Assembly (NCBI GenBank): GCA_028293625.1
Contig: JAQGOL010000005.1
Span: 51,599 to 115,598 of the forward strand
DNA: 64,000 bases
Origin: Chthoniobacteraceae bacterium
GTDB lineage: Bacteria > Verrucomicrobiota > Verrucomicrobiia > Chthoniobacterales > Chthoniobacteraceae
Direction of reading: 5' to 3'
Of this stretch, positions 35,164 to 44,357 are shown one piece after another (the first letter of the stretch is position 1; every line of letters begins with the position of its first letter). The notes beneath the pieces are model-generated. The model was not told where the DNA came from. It saw only the letters and a list, made by a program, of their open reading frames with translations, and ran no database searches. Position numbers and translations under genes: made by a program.

Positions 35164-36996
35164 TCAGTCGAAGCGTTGGCGGGGATGATCTTTTAGGTAG
35201 TTTCTGATCTCCTCAATAAACGGCTCCGAAAAATCCTTGAGCTTCTGCTGTCCGACTCCGGCGATCTGGCCGAATTCCATGAGGTTTGTCGGATAGATAC
35301 GCGCCATTTCCCGCAAGGGCACATCTGAGAAGACAATGTATGCCGGAACATTGCGTTCATCGGCAAGACGCCGCCGCACCGCGCGCAACCGGTCAAAGAG
35401 CGCCTCATCGCATTCGATTTCACCCCGGCGAACCTTCGGTTTTTTATCGGCGGCCGCCACTGGCTTGGTGAGCGTGATCCTGCGCCGGTCCTTGAGCGCG
35501 GCAAGCCCTTCGTGCGTGAGTTCCACCGTGGCAAATTTTTCGGTTGACTGACGTAAAAACCCGAGCCTGACCAGCTCGCGGCCGATCGATTGCCATTCGG
35601 TGCGCTTCATCTCCGTGCCAATTCCGTACGCAGAGACCTCGTTATGGCGCCACTTGCGGATATTGTCCGTCTCGGCGCCGGTCAGCACTTCGGTCGTGTG
35701 ATTCATCCCGAAATTGAACCCGCTTTTTTGTTTGATCCGGTAAATGCACGAGAGGAATTTCTGCGCGGCGATCGTCCCGTCGAATGTCTCGCGCGGTGAG
35801 AGGCAGTTGTCGCAGCCGGCGCAATTCTCATCGCCGAAATCCTCGCCAAAATAGCGGAGCAATTCCGCGCGGCGGCAGGCCGAACACTCCGCGAAATGAA
35901 CCATCTGCTGAAGCTGATCGCGCGCCATGCGTTGCTCGTCGCGATCGGATTTCTCTTCAATAAAACTGGTCTGTTTGACCACGTCGCCGGCGCTGAAAAG
36001 CAGGATGCATTCACTTGGCAACCCGTCACGCCCGGCGCGCCCGGTTTCCTGATAATATCCCTCGATGTTCTTGGGCAAGTCGTAGTGAAGGACAAACCGC
36101 ACATTGGGCTTATTGATGCCCATGCCGAACGCGATTGTGGCGCACATCACGCGGATTTTGTCGCGCAGGAACAGCTCCTGATTTTTTGCCCGCTCCTTGG
36201 GCGTCAGCCCGGCGTGATACGGTTTTGCGTGAATCCCGTGACTTTCAAGCCGTTCAGCCACGCTTTCGGCGGCCTTGCGGCTCGAGCAATAGACAATCCC
36301 GCTTTCACCCGGCCGCGACTTGATGAAGGCAAGAGTCTGATCAAAGGGTTTGGCCTTCGGGATGACACGATAGGTCAGGTTGGGCCGGTTAAAACTCGCG
36401 ACATAGAAGCGCGGTTCGTCCAATCGCAAATGCCCGATGATGTCCTCGCGCACTCGCTGCGTCGCCGTGGCTGTGAGCGCCATGACGGGGACGCCCGGGA
36501 AATGATCGCGCAATTCGGCCAGTTGCCGGTATTCGGGCCGGAAATCGTGGCCCCATTCACTCACGCAATGCGCTTCATCGATGGCGATCTGTGTTACATT
36601 CCAGCTTTTTAACGTTTCTAAAAAGTTGGGCAGCATCAACCGTTCAGGGGCGAGGTAAAGGAGCTTGAACTCGCCGCGATGCAGCCCGCGGAACCGATCC
36701 CGGGCATCGACGCCGTCCAGGGTCGAATTGAGGAAAGTGGCCGCCACGCCGCTCGCCTGGAGTGCGTCGACCTGATCCTTCATCAGCGCAATCAGGGGCG
36801 ATACGACAATGGTGAGTCCTTCGCGGATCAGCGCCGGGAGCTGAAAACAGAGCGATTTTCCGCCGCCCGTGGGCAATAGCGCAAAAACGTCGCGCCCCGC
36901 CATTGCATCAAGGATGATCTCATGCTGAAGCGGCCGGAACGAGTCGTAACCGAACGTCCGTTTGAGGGCGGTATGAAGAGCGTCGGCGTGCGGCAT
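35164..36996 (-). CDS. recQ: ATP-dependent DNA helicase RecQ
   Basis: 3'-5' DNA helicase for recombination and fork repair. From ATG 36996 it has 610 residues. FRPLQHEIILDAMAGRDVFA (motif 0) precedes Walker A (LLPTGGGKSLCFQLPA), IDEAHCVSEWGHDFRPEYRQL (DEAH plus aromatic loop), MALTATAT, VYCSSRKAAESVAERL, GMGINKPNVRFVLHYDLPKN and QETGRAGRDG. The RecQ zinc site is C-x2-C in FAECSACRR with CAGCDNC later. A winged helix and an HRDC domain (VPAYIVFSDVPLREMARIYP) complete the standard bacterial layout. Confidence 0.96.
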   Translation of the reverse strand: MPHADALHTALKRTFGYDSFRPLQHEIILDAMAGRDVFALLPTGGGKSLCFQLPALIREGLTIVVSPLIALMKDQVDALQASGVAATFLNSTLDGVDARDRFRGLHRGEFKLLYLAPERLMLPNFLETLKSWNVTQIAIDEAHCVSEWGHDFRPEYRQLAELRDHFPGVPVMALTATATQRVREDIIGHLRLDEPRFYVASFNRPNLTYRVIPKAKPFDQTLAFIKSRPGESGIVYCSSRKAAESVAERLESHGIHAKPYHAGLTPKERAKNQELFLRDKIRVMCATIAFGMGINKPNVRFVLHYDLPKNIEGYYQETGRAGRDGLPSECILLFSAGDVVKQTSFIEEKSDRDEQRMARDQLQQMVHFAECSACRRAELLRYFGEDFGDENCAGCDNCLSPRETFDGTIAAQKFLSCIYRIKQKSGFNFGMNHTTEVLTGAETDNIRKWRHNEVSAYGIGTEMKRTEWQSIGRELVRLGFLRQSTEKFATVELTHEGLAALKDRRRITLTKPVAAADKKPKVRRGEIECDEALFDRLRAVRRRLADERNVPAYIVFSDVPLREMARIYPTNLMEFGQIAGVGQQKLKDFSEPFIEEIRNYLKDHPRQRFD

Positions 36997-37055
36997 TCGC
37001 TTAAGATGAAACGACAAAGCTGGATGTGAAATGGCAAACGAGGGGGCGTTTGTGG

Positions 37056-37111
37056 ATGGTAATTTTTCCCCGCGGCTCCGCACGGAAGCACGGAAAAATT
37101 GAGCTTACCAT
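37056..37111. repeat. Long imperfect hairpin between the HAD phosphatase gene and recQ
   Basis: Nine-base perfect arms AATTTTTCC (37061-37069) and GGAAAAATT (37092-37100), extended by an outer ATGGT/ACCAT pair (37056-37060 and 37107-37111) across a six-base bulge. The loop contains a smaller GC-rich repeat. It starts 16 bases after the HAD gene stop on the minus strand. It could end the HAD transcript or act as a leader element for recQ. No strong T-run follows in either direction. Confidence 0.4.
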
Positions 37112-37127
37112 GGGAATGCGTTCTCCT

Positions 37128-37745
37128 TTAGGGCTGCGGTTTGCGCACGGGAGGCGGCACGAGGACATATTGCATTCCCGCGGCAACGGCGGCGGAAATG
37201 CCGGTCTTGGTATCCTCAAATACAAGGCATTGCTCCGGCGGGACACCCAGACGGAAAGCGGCTTCCAAAAACGGGTCGGGCGCCGGTTTGCCGCGAGCGT
37301 AATCCTCGGCGGTAATAATGGCGTCAAACAAGTCGACCAAACCGAGCGCACGTAAGGTGCTGAGGACAATCCGGCGATGTCCGCCGGAAGCCACCGCCAT
37401 CGGTTTTTTCCCCGCCAGGCTTTTTGCGATGGCGACCACCGGTTCAATGGCCGCCACCTCGGGGCTCAGTTCAAGGAAGATCGCTTCCTTGCGGTTCACG
37501 GTTTCATCCACAGGAAGATTAAAGCCATGCCGCTCATTGATGATTTCCACGATGCGCGCGGTTGGCACGCCGCCCAATTCGTAAAACATCGCCTCGGGAA
37601 AACTCTCGGCATGTTCCCCGAGCGCAGTGCGCCACGCCTGGTAATGGGTCGGCATTGTATCAGCCAGGGTGCCGTCACAATCGAAGATGTAAGCGGCAAA
37701 GTCGCCGGGCGGAATATCAAGAGACGGAATGATCGGGTCGGACAC
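37128..37745 (-). CDS. HAD-superfamily phosphatase (beta-phosphoglucomutase-like)
   Basis: A 205-residue HAD hydrolase with a small alpha-helical cap. Motif I is YIFDCDGTLADTMPTHYQAW (Asp nucleophile and Asp+2), motif II is in MAVASGGHRR, motif III is the Lys in ARGKPAPDPFLEAA and motif IV is VFEDTKTGISAAVAAGM. This order matches the beta-PGM/YqaB group that dephosphorylates or isomerises sugar phosphates. The substrate cannot be told from sequence. The gene is divergent from the zinc-ribbon coiled-coil gene. Confidence 0.9.
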   Translation of the reverse strand: MSDPIIPSLDIPPGDFAAYIFDCDGTLADTMPTHYQAWRTALGEHAESFPEAMFYELGGVPTARIVEIINERHGFNLPVDETVNRKEAIFLELSPEVAAIEPVVAIAKSLAGKKPMAVASGGHRRIVLSTLRALGLVDLFDAIITAEDYARGKPAPDPFLEAAFRLGVPPEQCLVFEDTKTGISAAVAAGMQYVLVPPPVRKPQP

Positions 37746-37906
37746 GGCGCGGAAGGTGGCTTGCGAATGCGTCCCCGTGCAAGCGGAGATCGCCGCGGGC
37801 CATTAATTTCGATCTTCTTCCATTTGAAAGATTGATCCTCTTCCTTCGCTCGTGGATGCTCGGGTCCGCAGTTTTTTCCCTGTTCCTTCCCCCCCTGCAA
37901 ACCGTC

Positions 37907-38839
37907 ATGGACGAAATCAAATTTCATTGCCCCGAGTGCAAGCAAAAAATCGGAGTGCAATCCTCCGATGCAGGCCGGCAAATGGATTGCCCGATCTGCC
38001 AGAGCGCCATCATCATCCCGGAGCGCTCGAATCTGCCAGTGCGGGTGATCGCCGCACGCAAGTCGACCCAAGCCGTTGATCCCGAGCGCAACCCCAAAGA
38101 TTTCCAGGAAACCATCCGTATCATTCCGCAAGCGCAAGTTGATAAACCGCAGCCTGCGAGTCCGCCCGATTTGAATGCCGGTCCGCAGTCCGAGGTTGCG
38201 GAGGCGGCACGCCTTAAAGCTGAGTTGGAAAATTCCGCGCTCCGGCTTAAGGAACTTCTGACCGAGCGTGGTCTGCTTGCCAATCGGGTTACTGAGGTGA
38301 CTGAACAAGCGGCCCAATCCGAAATGCGCTTGAAGGGGATGAGCGAAAAAAGCGAGGCGCTTGAAAAGGAATGTCTCCGGCTCCGGACGCAACTTACCGA
38401 GGCTTCCCGTTATGAGCGTGAAAATGGGGAACTCCGATTTCAGCTTGCCGGGCAGGAAAAGCAGATTGCTTCCGTAACGGCTGTTTCCAATAACCAGCAT
38501 ATTGAATTGGCCAACGCGGAGAAGGAATTGATCAAGGCGCGCGCGGATCTTGATGCGGCTCGGATGCAGATTCAGAACTTGCGGCGCCAGCTCCGTGAGG
38601 TGGGCGAGCATTTTGGCGACTCGGAGCGGGAGCGTGTCCTTTTGCTGCGTCAGCTCCAGGAAAGCGTGCAACATCATCAACTGACAACTCTCACCAATGA
38701 GCTTGGCGAAGCACGTGCCCGGCTCCTGGGGCAAGTGGCCGAGCTTGACTTAGTCAAAGCCGAGCGGGACGCGCTATTGGAGCAACTCCGCCAGCGCGAC
38801 GGCGCCCTTTCGCACGCGCCCGCGCTCGAGGTGGCTTAA
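37907..38839 (+). CDS. Zinc-ribbon plus coiled-coil protein, unknown function
   Basis: A 310-residue protein starting with a zinc ribbon: IKFHCPECKQKIGVQSSD and then QMDCPICQSAIIIPE, which carry two CxxC pairs. A Pro-rich linker (~residues 55-85) leads to a long Glu/Leu/Arg-rich coiled coil (~90-290: AARLKAELENSALRLKELL, SEKSEALEKECLRLRTQL, ELIKARADLDAARMQIQNL). There is no membrane segment. ATG 37907 is preferred because the ribbon follows at once; the upstream in-frame codons are hydrophobic but not conserved-looking. I know similar ribbon/coiled-coil proteins only as hypothetical proteins. Confidence 0.75.
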   Translation: MDEIKFHCPECKQKIGVQSSDAGRQMDCPICQSAIIIPERSNLPVRVIAARKSTQAVDPERNPKDFQETIRIIPQAQVDKPQPASPPDLNAGPQSEVAEAARLKAELENSALRLKELLTERGLLANRVTEVTEQAAQSEMRLKGMSEKSEALEKECLRLRTQLTEASRYERENGELRFQLAGQEKQIASVTAVSNNQHIELANAEKELIKARADLDAARMQIQNLRRQLREVGEHFGDSERERVLLLRQLQESVQHHQLTTLTNELGEARARLLGQVAELDLVKAERDALLEQLRQRDGALSHAPALEVA

Positions 38840-38965
38840 GTCTTGTCCGGATTTTTCCGCGCAATTTTCGACTTGGCCCGGCCCTGGACGCAGGAAAGCG
38901 TTGAAAGAATAAGAAGTAGAGGTTGAGACAAGCGGCTTCAGACGCTTCATTGGCGCTCCTTTTTT

Positions 38966-39637
38966 ATGGCCGACCCATCCCTTGCCCAGCTTGCCGGAGA
39001 TCTTTCGCGTGCGAAATCGCCTGAAGATTTTCACGGCGCATTGCGCAGGGAACTCGCCTCGTTCAATGCACTTCAGGAAGAGCTGATCCAACAGGGTGAT
39101 GTGCGGCTGGCGTGCCGGGACGGTTGCTTTACCTGCTGTCATCTGCGGGTCGATGTCAGGCCGCCGGAAGTATTCCTGATCGCCGACTACGTCCGCAGCC
39201 GATTCAGCCCGCAGGAACTTGAACTCCTCATGGGCCGGCTGGCGCTGCATGCGGAAAAGGTGCTCGCGCTGACTCCCTTTGAGCACGTCACCCAAAATAT
39301 CCAGTGCCCGATCCTGCGCGATGGCCGCTGCAGCATTTACCCGGTAAGGCCGCATGTCTGCCGCCGTTATCATTCAACCGACTTCGCGGCCTGCCAATAC
39401 GTCTACGATAACCCGGACGACATCGAGTTCCCCGGCGCCCGCGACAATGCATTGTTCCGGCATTTAGGCGAGTCGATGGAGGAGAGCGCCACTGTCTACG
39501 ACGCGTACGGATTCGATGGGCAGATTTATGAACTCGGCACGGCGCTTCTTGAGGCGCTCACCAGCCCGGCTTGCTGGCGGCGGTGGCGGGATAAGAAAAA
39601 GGCGTTTTTGCGCGCCTCCATTACCCCCACGGAATAA
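38966..39637 (+). CDS. YkgJ-family cysteine cluster protein
   Basis: A 223-residue protein with the YkgJ/Fe-S-type cysteine cluster (zinc or iron chelating): CRDGCFTCCHLRVDVRPPE near residues 47-65, CPILRDGRCSIYPVRPHVCR near 113-132 and a later FAACQYVY. The N-terminal helices LAGDLSRAKSPEDFHGAL precede the cluster. The function of the family is unknown. Its end overlaps no other real gene; hrpA starts about 50 bases on. Confidence 0.85.
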   Translation: MADPSLAQLAGDLSRAKSPEDFHGALRRELASFNALQEELIQQGDVRLACRDGCFTCCHLRVDVRPPEVFLIADYVRSRFSPQELELLMGRLALHAEKVLALTPFEHVTQNIQCPILRDGRCSIYPVRPHVCRRYHSTDFAACQYVYDNPDDIEFPGARDNALFRHLGESMEESATVYDAYGFDGQIYELGTALLEALTSPACWRRWRDKKKAFLRASITPTE

Positions 39638-39689
39638 CCTCCAAATGCGGCGCGGCCAGCGTTTTTCGCCGCACGCCTTCTCTTTTTCC

Positions 39690-42600
39690 ATGTCCGTTAT
39701 TAATTATCCTGCCGACCTTCCGATCTGCGCGCGTCGCGAGGAGATCGTGGCGGCGCTTCGGACCCATCAGGTTCTGATTATCGCGGGTGAAACCGGCTCG
39801 GGCAAGACGACGCAGCTGCCGAAGATGTGTCTTGAGGCCGGGCTCGATTTGCGGGGAAAGATCGGATGCACCCAGCCGCGCCGGGTGGCGGCGATGAGCG
39901 TGTCGCGCCGGGTGGCTGAGGAATTGGGTGTCACGTGGGGCAGGGAGGTCGGTTGCAAGATGCGCTTTAATGACGACACGGGCCGCGACACGAAGGTGAA
40001 GTTTATGACGGACGGCATTTTGCTCGCTGAAATTCAGTCCGACCCGTTGCTGCGCGCCTACTCGGCTTTGATCCTGGATGAAGCGCATGAGCGTTCCCTT
40101 AACATTGACTTTTTGCTCGGCTATTTGCAGGGGCTTCTGAGGCGCAGGGGCGATCTTAAATTAATTGTCACTTCCGCCACCATTGACACCGAGGCGTTTT
40201 CCAGGGCATTCGGCGGGGCACCAATCATTCAGGTCTCAGGCCGGCTTTTTCCGGTGGAGGTGCGCTATTCGCCCATTGAATCACGCAACGTCTCCACCGA
40301 TCCGCGCGCCGCGGCCTTTGAGGAACTGAGCGTGGTTGAAGCCGCCGCGCGCGCCACCGAGGATGCGCTGATTGAATTTGATTCGGGCGATCTGCTCGTC
40401 TTCATGCCGACCGAACGCGATATCCGCGATACGCGCGATCTGCTCGAGGGCAGCCTTGGGTCGGGCATCGAAGTGCTCGGGCTTTATGGGCGCCTGACCA
40501 ATGCCGAGCAGCAGCGAATCTTCACCCCGGGCGATCGGCGCCGGGTGATTGTGGCAACCAACATCGCCGAGACGTCTCTCACGATCCCGCGCATCGGCGC
40601 GGTCATCGACGCGGGGCTGGCCCGGATGAGCCGTTATAATCCACGGACCCGGACCAAACGTCTGCCCGTTGAGCCGATTTCTCAAAGCAGCGCCAACCAG
40701 AGGGCGGGCCGCGCCGGCCGTGTCCGGGACGGGGTCTGCATCCGGCTCTACAGCCAGGAGGATTTTGATAAACGGCCGCTCTTTACGCAGCCCGAAATCC
40801 AGCGGGCCAATCTGGCGGAAGTCATCCTGCGAATGAAAGCGTTCCGGCTCGGAGAGGTGGAGGATTTTCCTTTCCTGAGTCCGCCGCAGCCGGAGTCAAT
40901 TCGGGCCGGTTATCAGCTTTTGCAGGAGCTCGGCGCGCTGACTCAATCTGACAACGCCACGATTGAGGGCAATCAATTGACGCCCCTCGGCCGTGAGCTG
41001 GCACGGCTTCCTCTCGATCCGACCCTCGGCCGGATGCTGCTTCAGGCGCGCACGGAGGGCGCATTGCCGGAAATGCTCATCATCGCCGCGGGATTAAGCA
41101 TTCCCGATCCGAGAGAACGGCCCGAGGAGGAAAAGGAAGCCGCCGCCGCGGCCCACCGTGCGTTTGCGCACCCGGACTCGGATTTTCTGACATTGCTGAA
41201 TATCTGGAGGCTGGCTCCGGATCCGGAAGTGCGCACAAGCCGCAATGCGCTCCGGCGTTTTTGCAGCACAAATTACCTCTCTCCATCCCGGATGCGGGAA
41301 TGGCGTGATGTGCATCGGCAATTGACCGAAACGATTGAGGAACGAATCGTTGATCCGCGTTCGAACCGGCGCAATGAGCCGCGTCCGGATCGTGCCCGGA
41401 ATCTACCCAAAGCCGCGCCGGCCGCATTGTCGCCGCCCGAGCAGGCCCGGCCATCCAACCCGGTGCGTCCGGCCAGGGAGGAAGAAAACTTGGAGCGTTC
41501 GTATCATGCGGTGCATCGCTCGATCCTGGCCGGGTTGCTTGGCCAGATCGGATTTCGTCAGGAGCGCAATCTTTACAAGGCCTCCTCGGATCGCGCCGTG
41601 ACGCTTTTTCCCGGCTCCAATCTGTACGAGCGCAATGTCAAAAAACCAAAATCAGCGCCGGCCGGAAAGGGTGGGGGAACGCCGTCGCGCCAGCCGCTTT
41701 GGATTGTGTCGGGCGAGATCGTGCAAACCTCGCAGCTTTTCGCGCGCACCGTGGCGCGGATCGATCCACAGTGGGTGAGCGAACTCGGCGCGCATCTCTG
41801 CCATTACCGTTACACGCTGCCATCCTGGAGCGCCAAGGCCGGCCGGGTGTTGGTCTGGGAGCGTGTGCTGATCTACGGACTCGAGCTTTCCAAGCGCCAG
41901 GTCGATTACGGCCGGATCAATCCAATTGAAGCCACCGAGCTTTTTATCCGTGGCGCCTTGGTGGCGGACGATGCCCGCATTCCTTTGCGGTTTTTCACTG
42001 AGAACGCAAAACTGCGGGAGAAGATTGAAACGGCGCTTACCCGGGTTCGCAACAGCCGCGTGCAGGATCTCGACGAGGCGTTTTACCGCTTTTATGCCGA
42101 TCGTATCGAAGGCGTTTCCTCGATTCACGATTTGAATCGGTTTGTAAAAGAGGGCGGCGCGGCGAACCCGGATTTTCTCTGCGCGACGGAGTCCGATTTG
42201 ATCGACGCCGGCCAGCTTGATTACGACCGGCATCTTTTCCCTGATCAGGTGGCGCTCGGCAATACGGTGATCCCGCTGACGTACGCCTATAATCCCGGCG
42301 GGGAACGCGACGGTGTCACCGTGCGGGTCCCATTGCCGCTGGCCGAGCGGCTGACCGCCGGCGAACTCCACTGGATGGTGCCCGGCCTGCGGGAGGAACA
42401 AACCGCCGCGCTCCTGCGCGCCTTGCCGAAGACGATCCGCAAGCAGCTCATGCCGCTTGAACCAAAGATCCGCGAGATGGTCGCCGAGTTTAAACCCGGA
42501 AGCGGCGACCTGCTTAAAGCGTTCTCCTCGTTTATCGCCCTCAAATACCGGGTCATCGTCCAGCCTGAGGATTGGAAGAGTCTGCCCGATTACCTCCGGC

Positions 42601-43628
42601 CCCGGGTGGAAGTGGTTGATCGGCAAAATCGGACCGTCGCTTCCGGTCGTGATTTGGCGGCGGTGCATGCGACCATGGAGTCGAGCGGCGTGCAGTCCGA
42701 TGGATGGGATCGGGCGGTGCGGCAGTTTGAAAAAACGGGCCTTGTAAGCTGGTCATTTGGCGATTTGCCGGAATCGCTCGTTGTCGAGGAAGTCGGCGGA
42801 GCGCCACTGCTGGCATATCCGGGCGTCGTTGCCGGAGGCAAATCGGTCGATCTGCGTCTGTTTCGCAAACGCCAGGAAGCGGAGACCGCCTCCGCGCTTG
42901 GAGTCCGCCAGCTTGCCGAGCATGTGATGGCTCGCGAAGTGGTATGGCTTTTCAAGGAATTGCGGGCGTTGAGCAAATACACCCCCGGCAACGCTCCTAA
43001 ATCGGGAAAGGGAGCGGGCTTCGACGATGCGTTGAGCGAGTTGAGCCGCAAGCTGCAAACGCCCAAACCGCATTCGGGCAGCGGGTTAAAACAAGCGGCG
43101 GCTCCGGACATCCTTCAAACGTCCGCCGCTCAGCACATCCTGGGGCATCTTTTGGCGCTCAACCCCGTCCTGCCGCTCACCGCTGCCCGGTTTCACGCCA
43201 TGATTGATGCGGCCCGGCGCGAACTGCCCGGGCTTACGCATCGGGTGGGAGAACTGGCCCGGCAAATTTTCGATCTGCGCGAGGCGGTGTTGCGAAGCCA
43301 GAAGCGCTATGCGGGCATGGAGCACGATGTGGAGCGATTGGTGCCGGTCGATTTCCTTGCACACACCGCCAACGGCCAGTTGCCGCACCTTCTCCGGTAT
43401 CTGCGAGCGGTTCAAATCCGGGCGGAACGCGCGTGGTTGAATCCAGCCAAAGATTTGGAGAAAGCAAAGCAGCTTGCGCAATTTGCGAACTGGCGCCAAC
43501 GGGTGCCGGAGGAAAATCAGCATGCATTTCGATGGCTATTGGAAGAGTTTCGCGTTTCGCTCTTTGCCCAGGAGCTCGGGACCGCGCAACCGGTCTCACT
43601 TCAACGATTAAACGCCCTTTGCGGATGA
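39690..43628 (+). CDS. hrpA: ATP-dependent RNA helicase HrpA
   Basis: DEAH-box RNA helicase of 1312 residues, near the E. coli length of 1300. Order: IIAGETGSGKTTQLPKMCLE (Walker A), TQPRRVAAMSVSRRVAEEL, LILDEAHERSLNIDFLL, VTSATIDTEAF, VFMPTERDIRDT, VIVATNIAETSLTIP, QSSANQRAGRAGRV, then the helicase-associated domains, an OB-like fold and the long HrpA-specific C-terminal domain (DUF3418; HLFPDQVALGNTVIPLTYAY, KQLMPLEPKIREMV). A basic insert near residues 545-600 (RSNRRNEPRPDRARNL) is a likely disordered linker. ATG 39690 is chosen over the upstream open frame, which overlaps the YkgJ-type gene. Confidence 0.95.
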   Translation: MSVINYPADLPICARREEIVAALRTHQVLIIAGETGSGKTTQLPKMCLEAGLDLRGKIGCTQPRRVAAMSVSRRVAEELGVTWGREVGCKMRFNDDTGRDTKVKFMTDGILLAEIQSDPLLRAYSALILDEAHERSLNIDFLLGYLQGLLRRRGDLKLIVTSATIDTEAFSRAFGGAPIIQVSGRLFPVEVRYSPIESRNVSTDPRAAAFEELSVVEAAARATEDALIEFDSGDLLVFMPTERDIRDTRDLLEGSLGSGIEVLGLYGRLTNAEQQRIFTPGDRRRVIVATNIAETSLTIPRIGAVIDAGLARMSRYNPRTRTKRLPVEPISQSSANQRAGRAGRVRDGVCIRLYSQEDFDKRPLFTQPEIQRANLAEVILRMKAFRLGEVEDFPFLSPPQPESIRAGYQLLQELGALTQSDNATIEGNQLTPLGRELARLPLDPTLGRMLLQARTEGALPEMLIIAAGLSIPDPRERPEEEKEAAAAAHRAFAHPDSDFLTLLNIWRLAPDPEVRTSRNALRRFCSTNYLSPSRMREWRDVHRQLTETIEERIVDPRSNRRNEPRPDRARNLPKAAPAALSPPEQARPSNPVRPAREEENLERSYHAVHRSILAGLLGQIGFRQERNLYKASSDRAVTLFPGSNLYERNVKKPKSAPAGKGGGTPSRQPLWIVSGEIVQTSQLFARTVARIDPQWVSELGAHLCHYRYTLPSWSAKAGRVLVWERVLIYGLELSKRQVDYGRINPIEATELFIRGALVADDARIPLRFFTENAKLREKIETALTRVRNSRVQDLDEAFYRFYADRIEGVSSIHDLNRFVKEGGAANPDFLCATESDLIDAGQLDYDRHLFPDQVALGNTVIPLTYAYNPGGERDGVTVRVPLPLAERLTAGELHWMVPGLREEQTAALLRALPKTIRKQLMPLEPKIREMVAEFKPGSGDLLKAFSSFIALKYRVIVQPEDWKSLPDYLRPRVEVVDRQNRTVASGRDLAAVHATMESSGVQSDGWDRAVRQFEKTGLVSWSFGDLPESLVVEEVGGAPLLAYPGVVAGGKSVDLRLFRKRQEAETASALGVRQLAEHVMAREVVWLFKELRALSKYTPGNAPKSGKGAGFDDALSELSRKLQTPKPHSGSGLKQAAAPDILQTSAAQHILGHLLALNPVLPLTAARFHAMIDAARRELPGLTHRVGELARQIFDLREAVLRSQKRYAGMEHDVERLVPVDFLAHTANGQLPHLLRYLRAVQIRAERAWLNPAKDLEKAKQLAQFANWRQRVPEENQHAFRWLLEEFRVSLFAQELGTAQPVSLQRLNALCG

Positions 43629-43745
43629 AATCGGATACACCACTCCAGACCATTTTTTCCACCCGAGGCGCCCGCCGTGCAGGGAAGTGCTTGAAATTCC
43701 CTTTTTCACGGACTCTTAATGAATCAGCGCGAGTGCCCGTGGAAA

Positions 43746-43775
43746 TTGACACGACTTCGGCCCAACGCGTAGTTT
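43746..43775 (+). promoter_or_regulatory. Candidate sigma-70-type promoter
   Basis: TTGACA at 43746-43751 matches the -35 consensus, followed after 18 bases by TAGTTT at 43770-43775. The ATG of the downstream gene is at 43786, so transcription would start only a few bases before it, giving a nearly leaderless mRNA. The weak -10 makes this tentative. Confidence 0.35.
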
Positions 43776-43785
43776 TTCTCCCCAC

Positions 43786-44295
43786 ATGAAACGACTTTTC
43801 CTTCAGCTCCTGACGCTGGCATTCGCGACGGCGGGCTTTTGCGCAGAGCCGGCGCGGCTTCTTGAAAAAGCCAATGTGCTCCCGCTGGCTTTGGAAGATG
43901 CGTTTCAGTTTCGTAAAACCAAAACGTTCCTCAACGACCCGGTAGTCTACAAGCCGACGGTGGATGAGATGATTTCTTTTGAGCGGCAGCGCATCAACTT
44001 CGGTGCAGTCAACCAGTTCGATCGCCGGGAGCGCTACGGTCATTATTTCACCTTTTTCTGGCGATCGACTCGCAAGACAGACCTGACGGTGCGTCTGGAG
44101 TACCGGCAGGAGAACCTCGGTTCGTATGTGCAGGCGCAGGACAAGGTCTATGCGGCGGCGAAAGGAAACTTTAAATCGGACTTCAAAGTTGTGGGAGATG
44201 ATTACAATAAGGATGGAAAAATTACGGCGTGGCGTGCACTCCTTATTGAAAATGGCAAGATTGTTGCTTTGAACCAGTCCTTCCTTTGGAATTGA
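43786..44295 (+). CDS. Secreted protein of unknown function
   Basis: A 169-residue protein with a clear signal peptide (MKRLFLQLLTLAFATAGFCA, cleavage before EPARLL). The mature part is rich in aromatic and charged residues: LEDAFQFRKTKTFLNDPVVY, RYGHYFTFFWRSTRKTDLTV, LEYRQENLGSYVQAQDKVYA and DDYNKDGKITAWRALLIENG. I do not recognise the fold; DYNKDGKI resembles a Ca-binding loop (DxNxDG), but there is only one. It lies 63 bases before the STAS gene and may be a separate transcript. Confidence 0.7.
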   Translation: MKRLFLQLLTLAFATAGFCAEPARLLEKANVLPLALEDAFQFRKTKTFLNDPVVYKPTVDEMISFERQRINFGAVNQFDRRERYGHYFTFFWRSTRKTDLTVRLEYRQENLGSYVQAQDKVYAAAKGNFKSDFKVVGDDYNKDGKITAWRALLIENGKIVALNQSFLWN

Positions 44296-44357
44296 TTGTC
44301 TTAAATGAGACGCAATCGACCTGACAATATGGTCTTTTCGTTTCAAATTACCCATAT

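Noticed and set aside
37496..38734. 412-codon minus-strand open frame
   Set aside because: It overlaps the HAD phosphatase in another frame and runs antisense to the zinc-ribbon/coiled-coil gene. The CxxC pairs and heptads of the plus-strand product make that strand the real one.
41652..42668. 338-codon minus-strand open frame
   Set aside because: Antisense to hrpA with no domain content.
43234..44355. 373-codon minus-strand open frame
   Set aside because: It spans the end of hrpA and all of the secreted-protein gene on the other strand; the plus strand has a signal peptide and plausible promoter.
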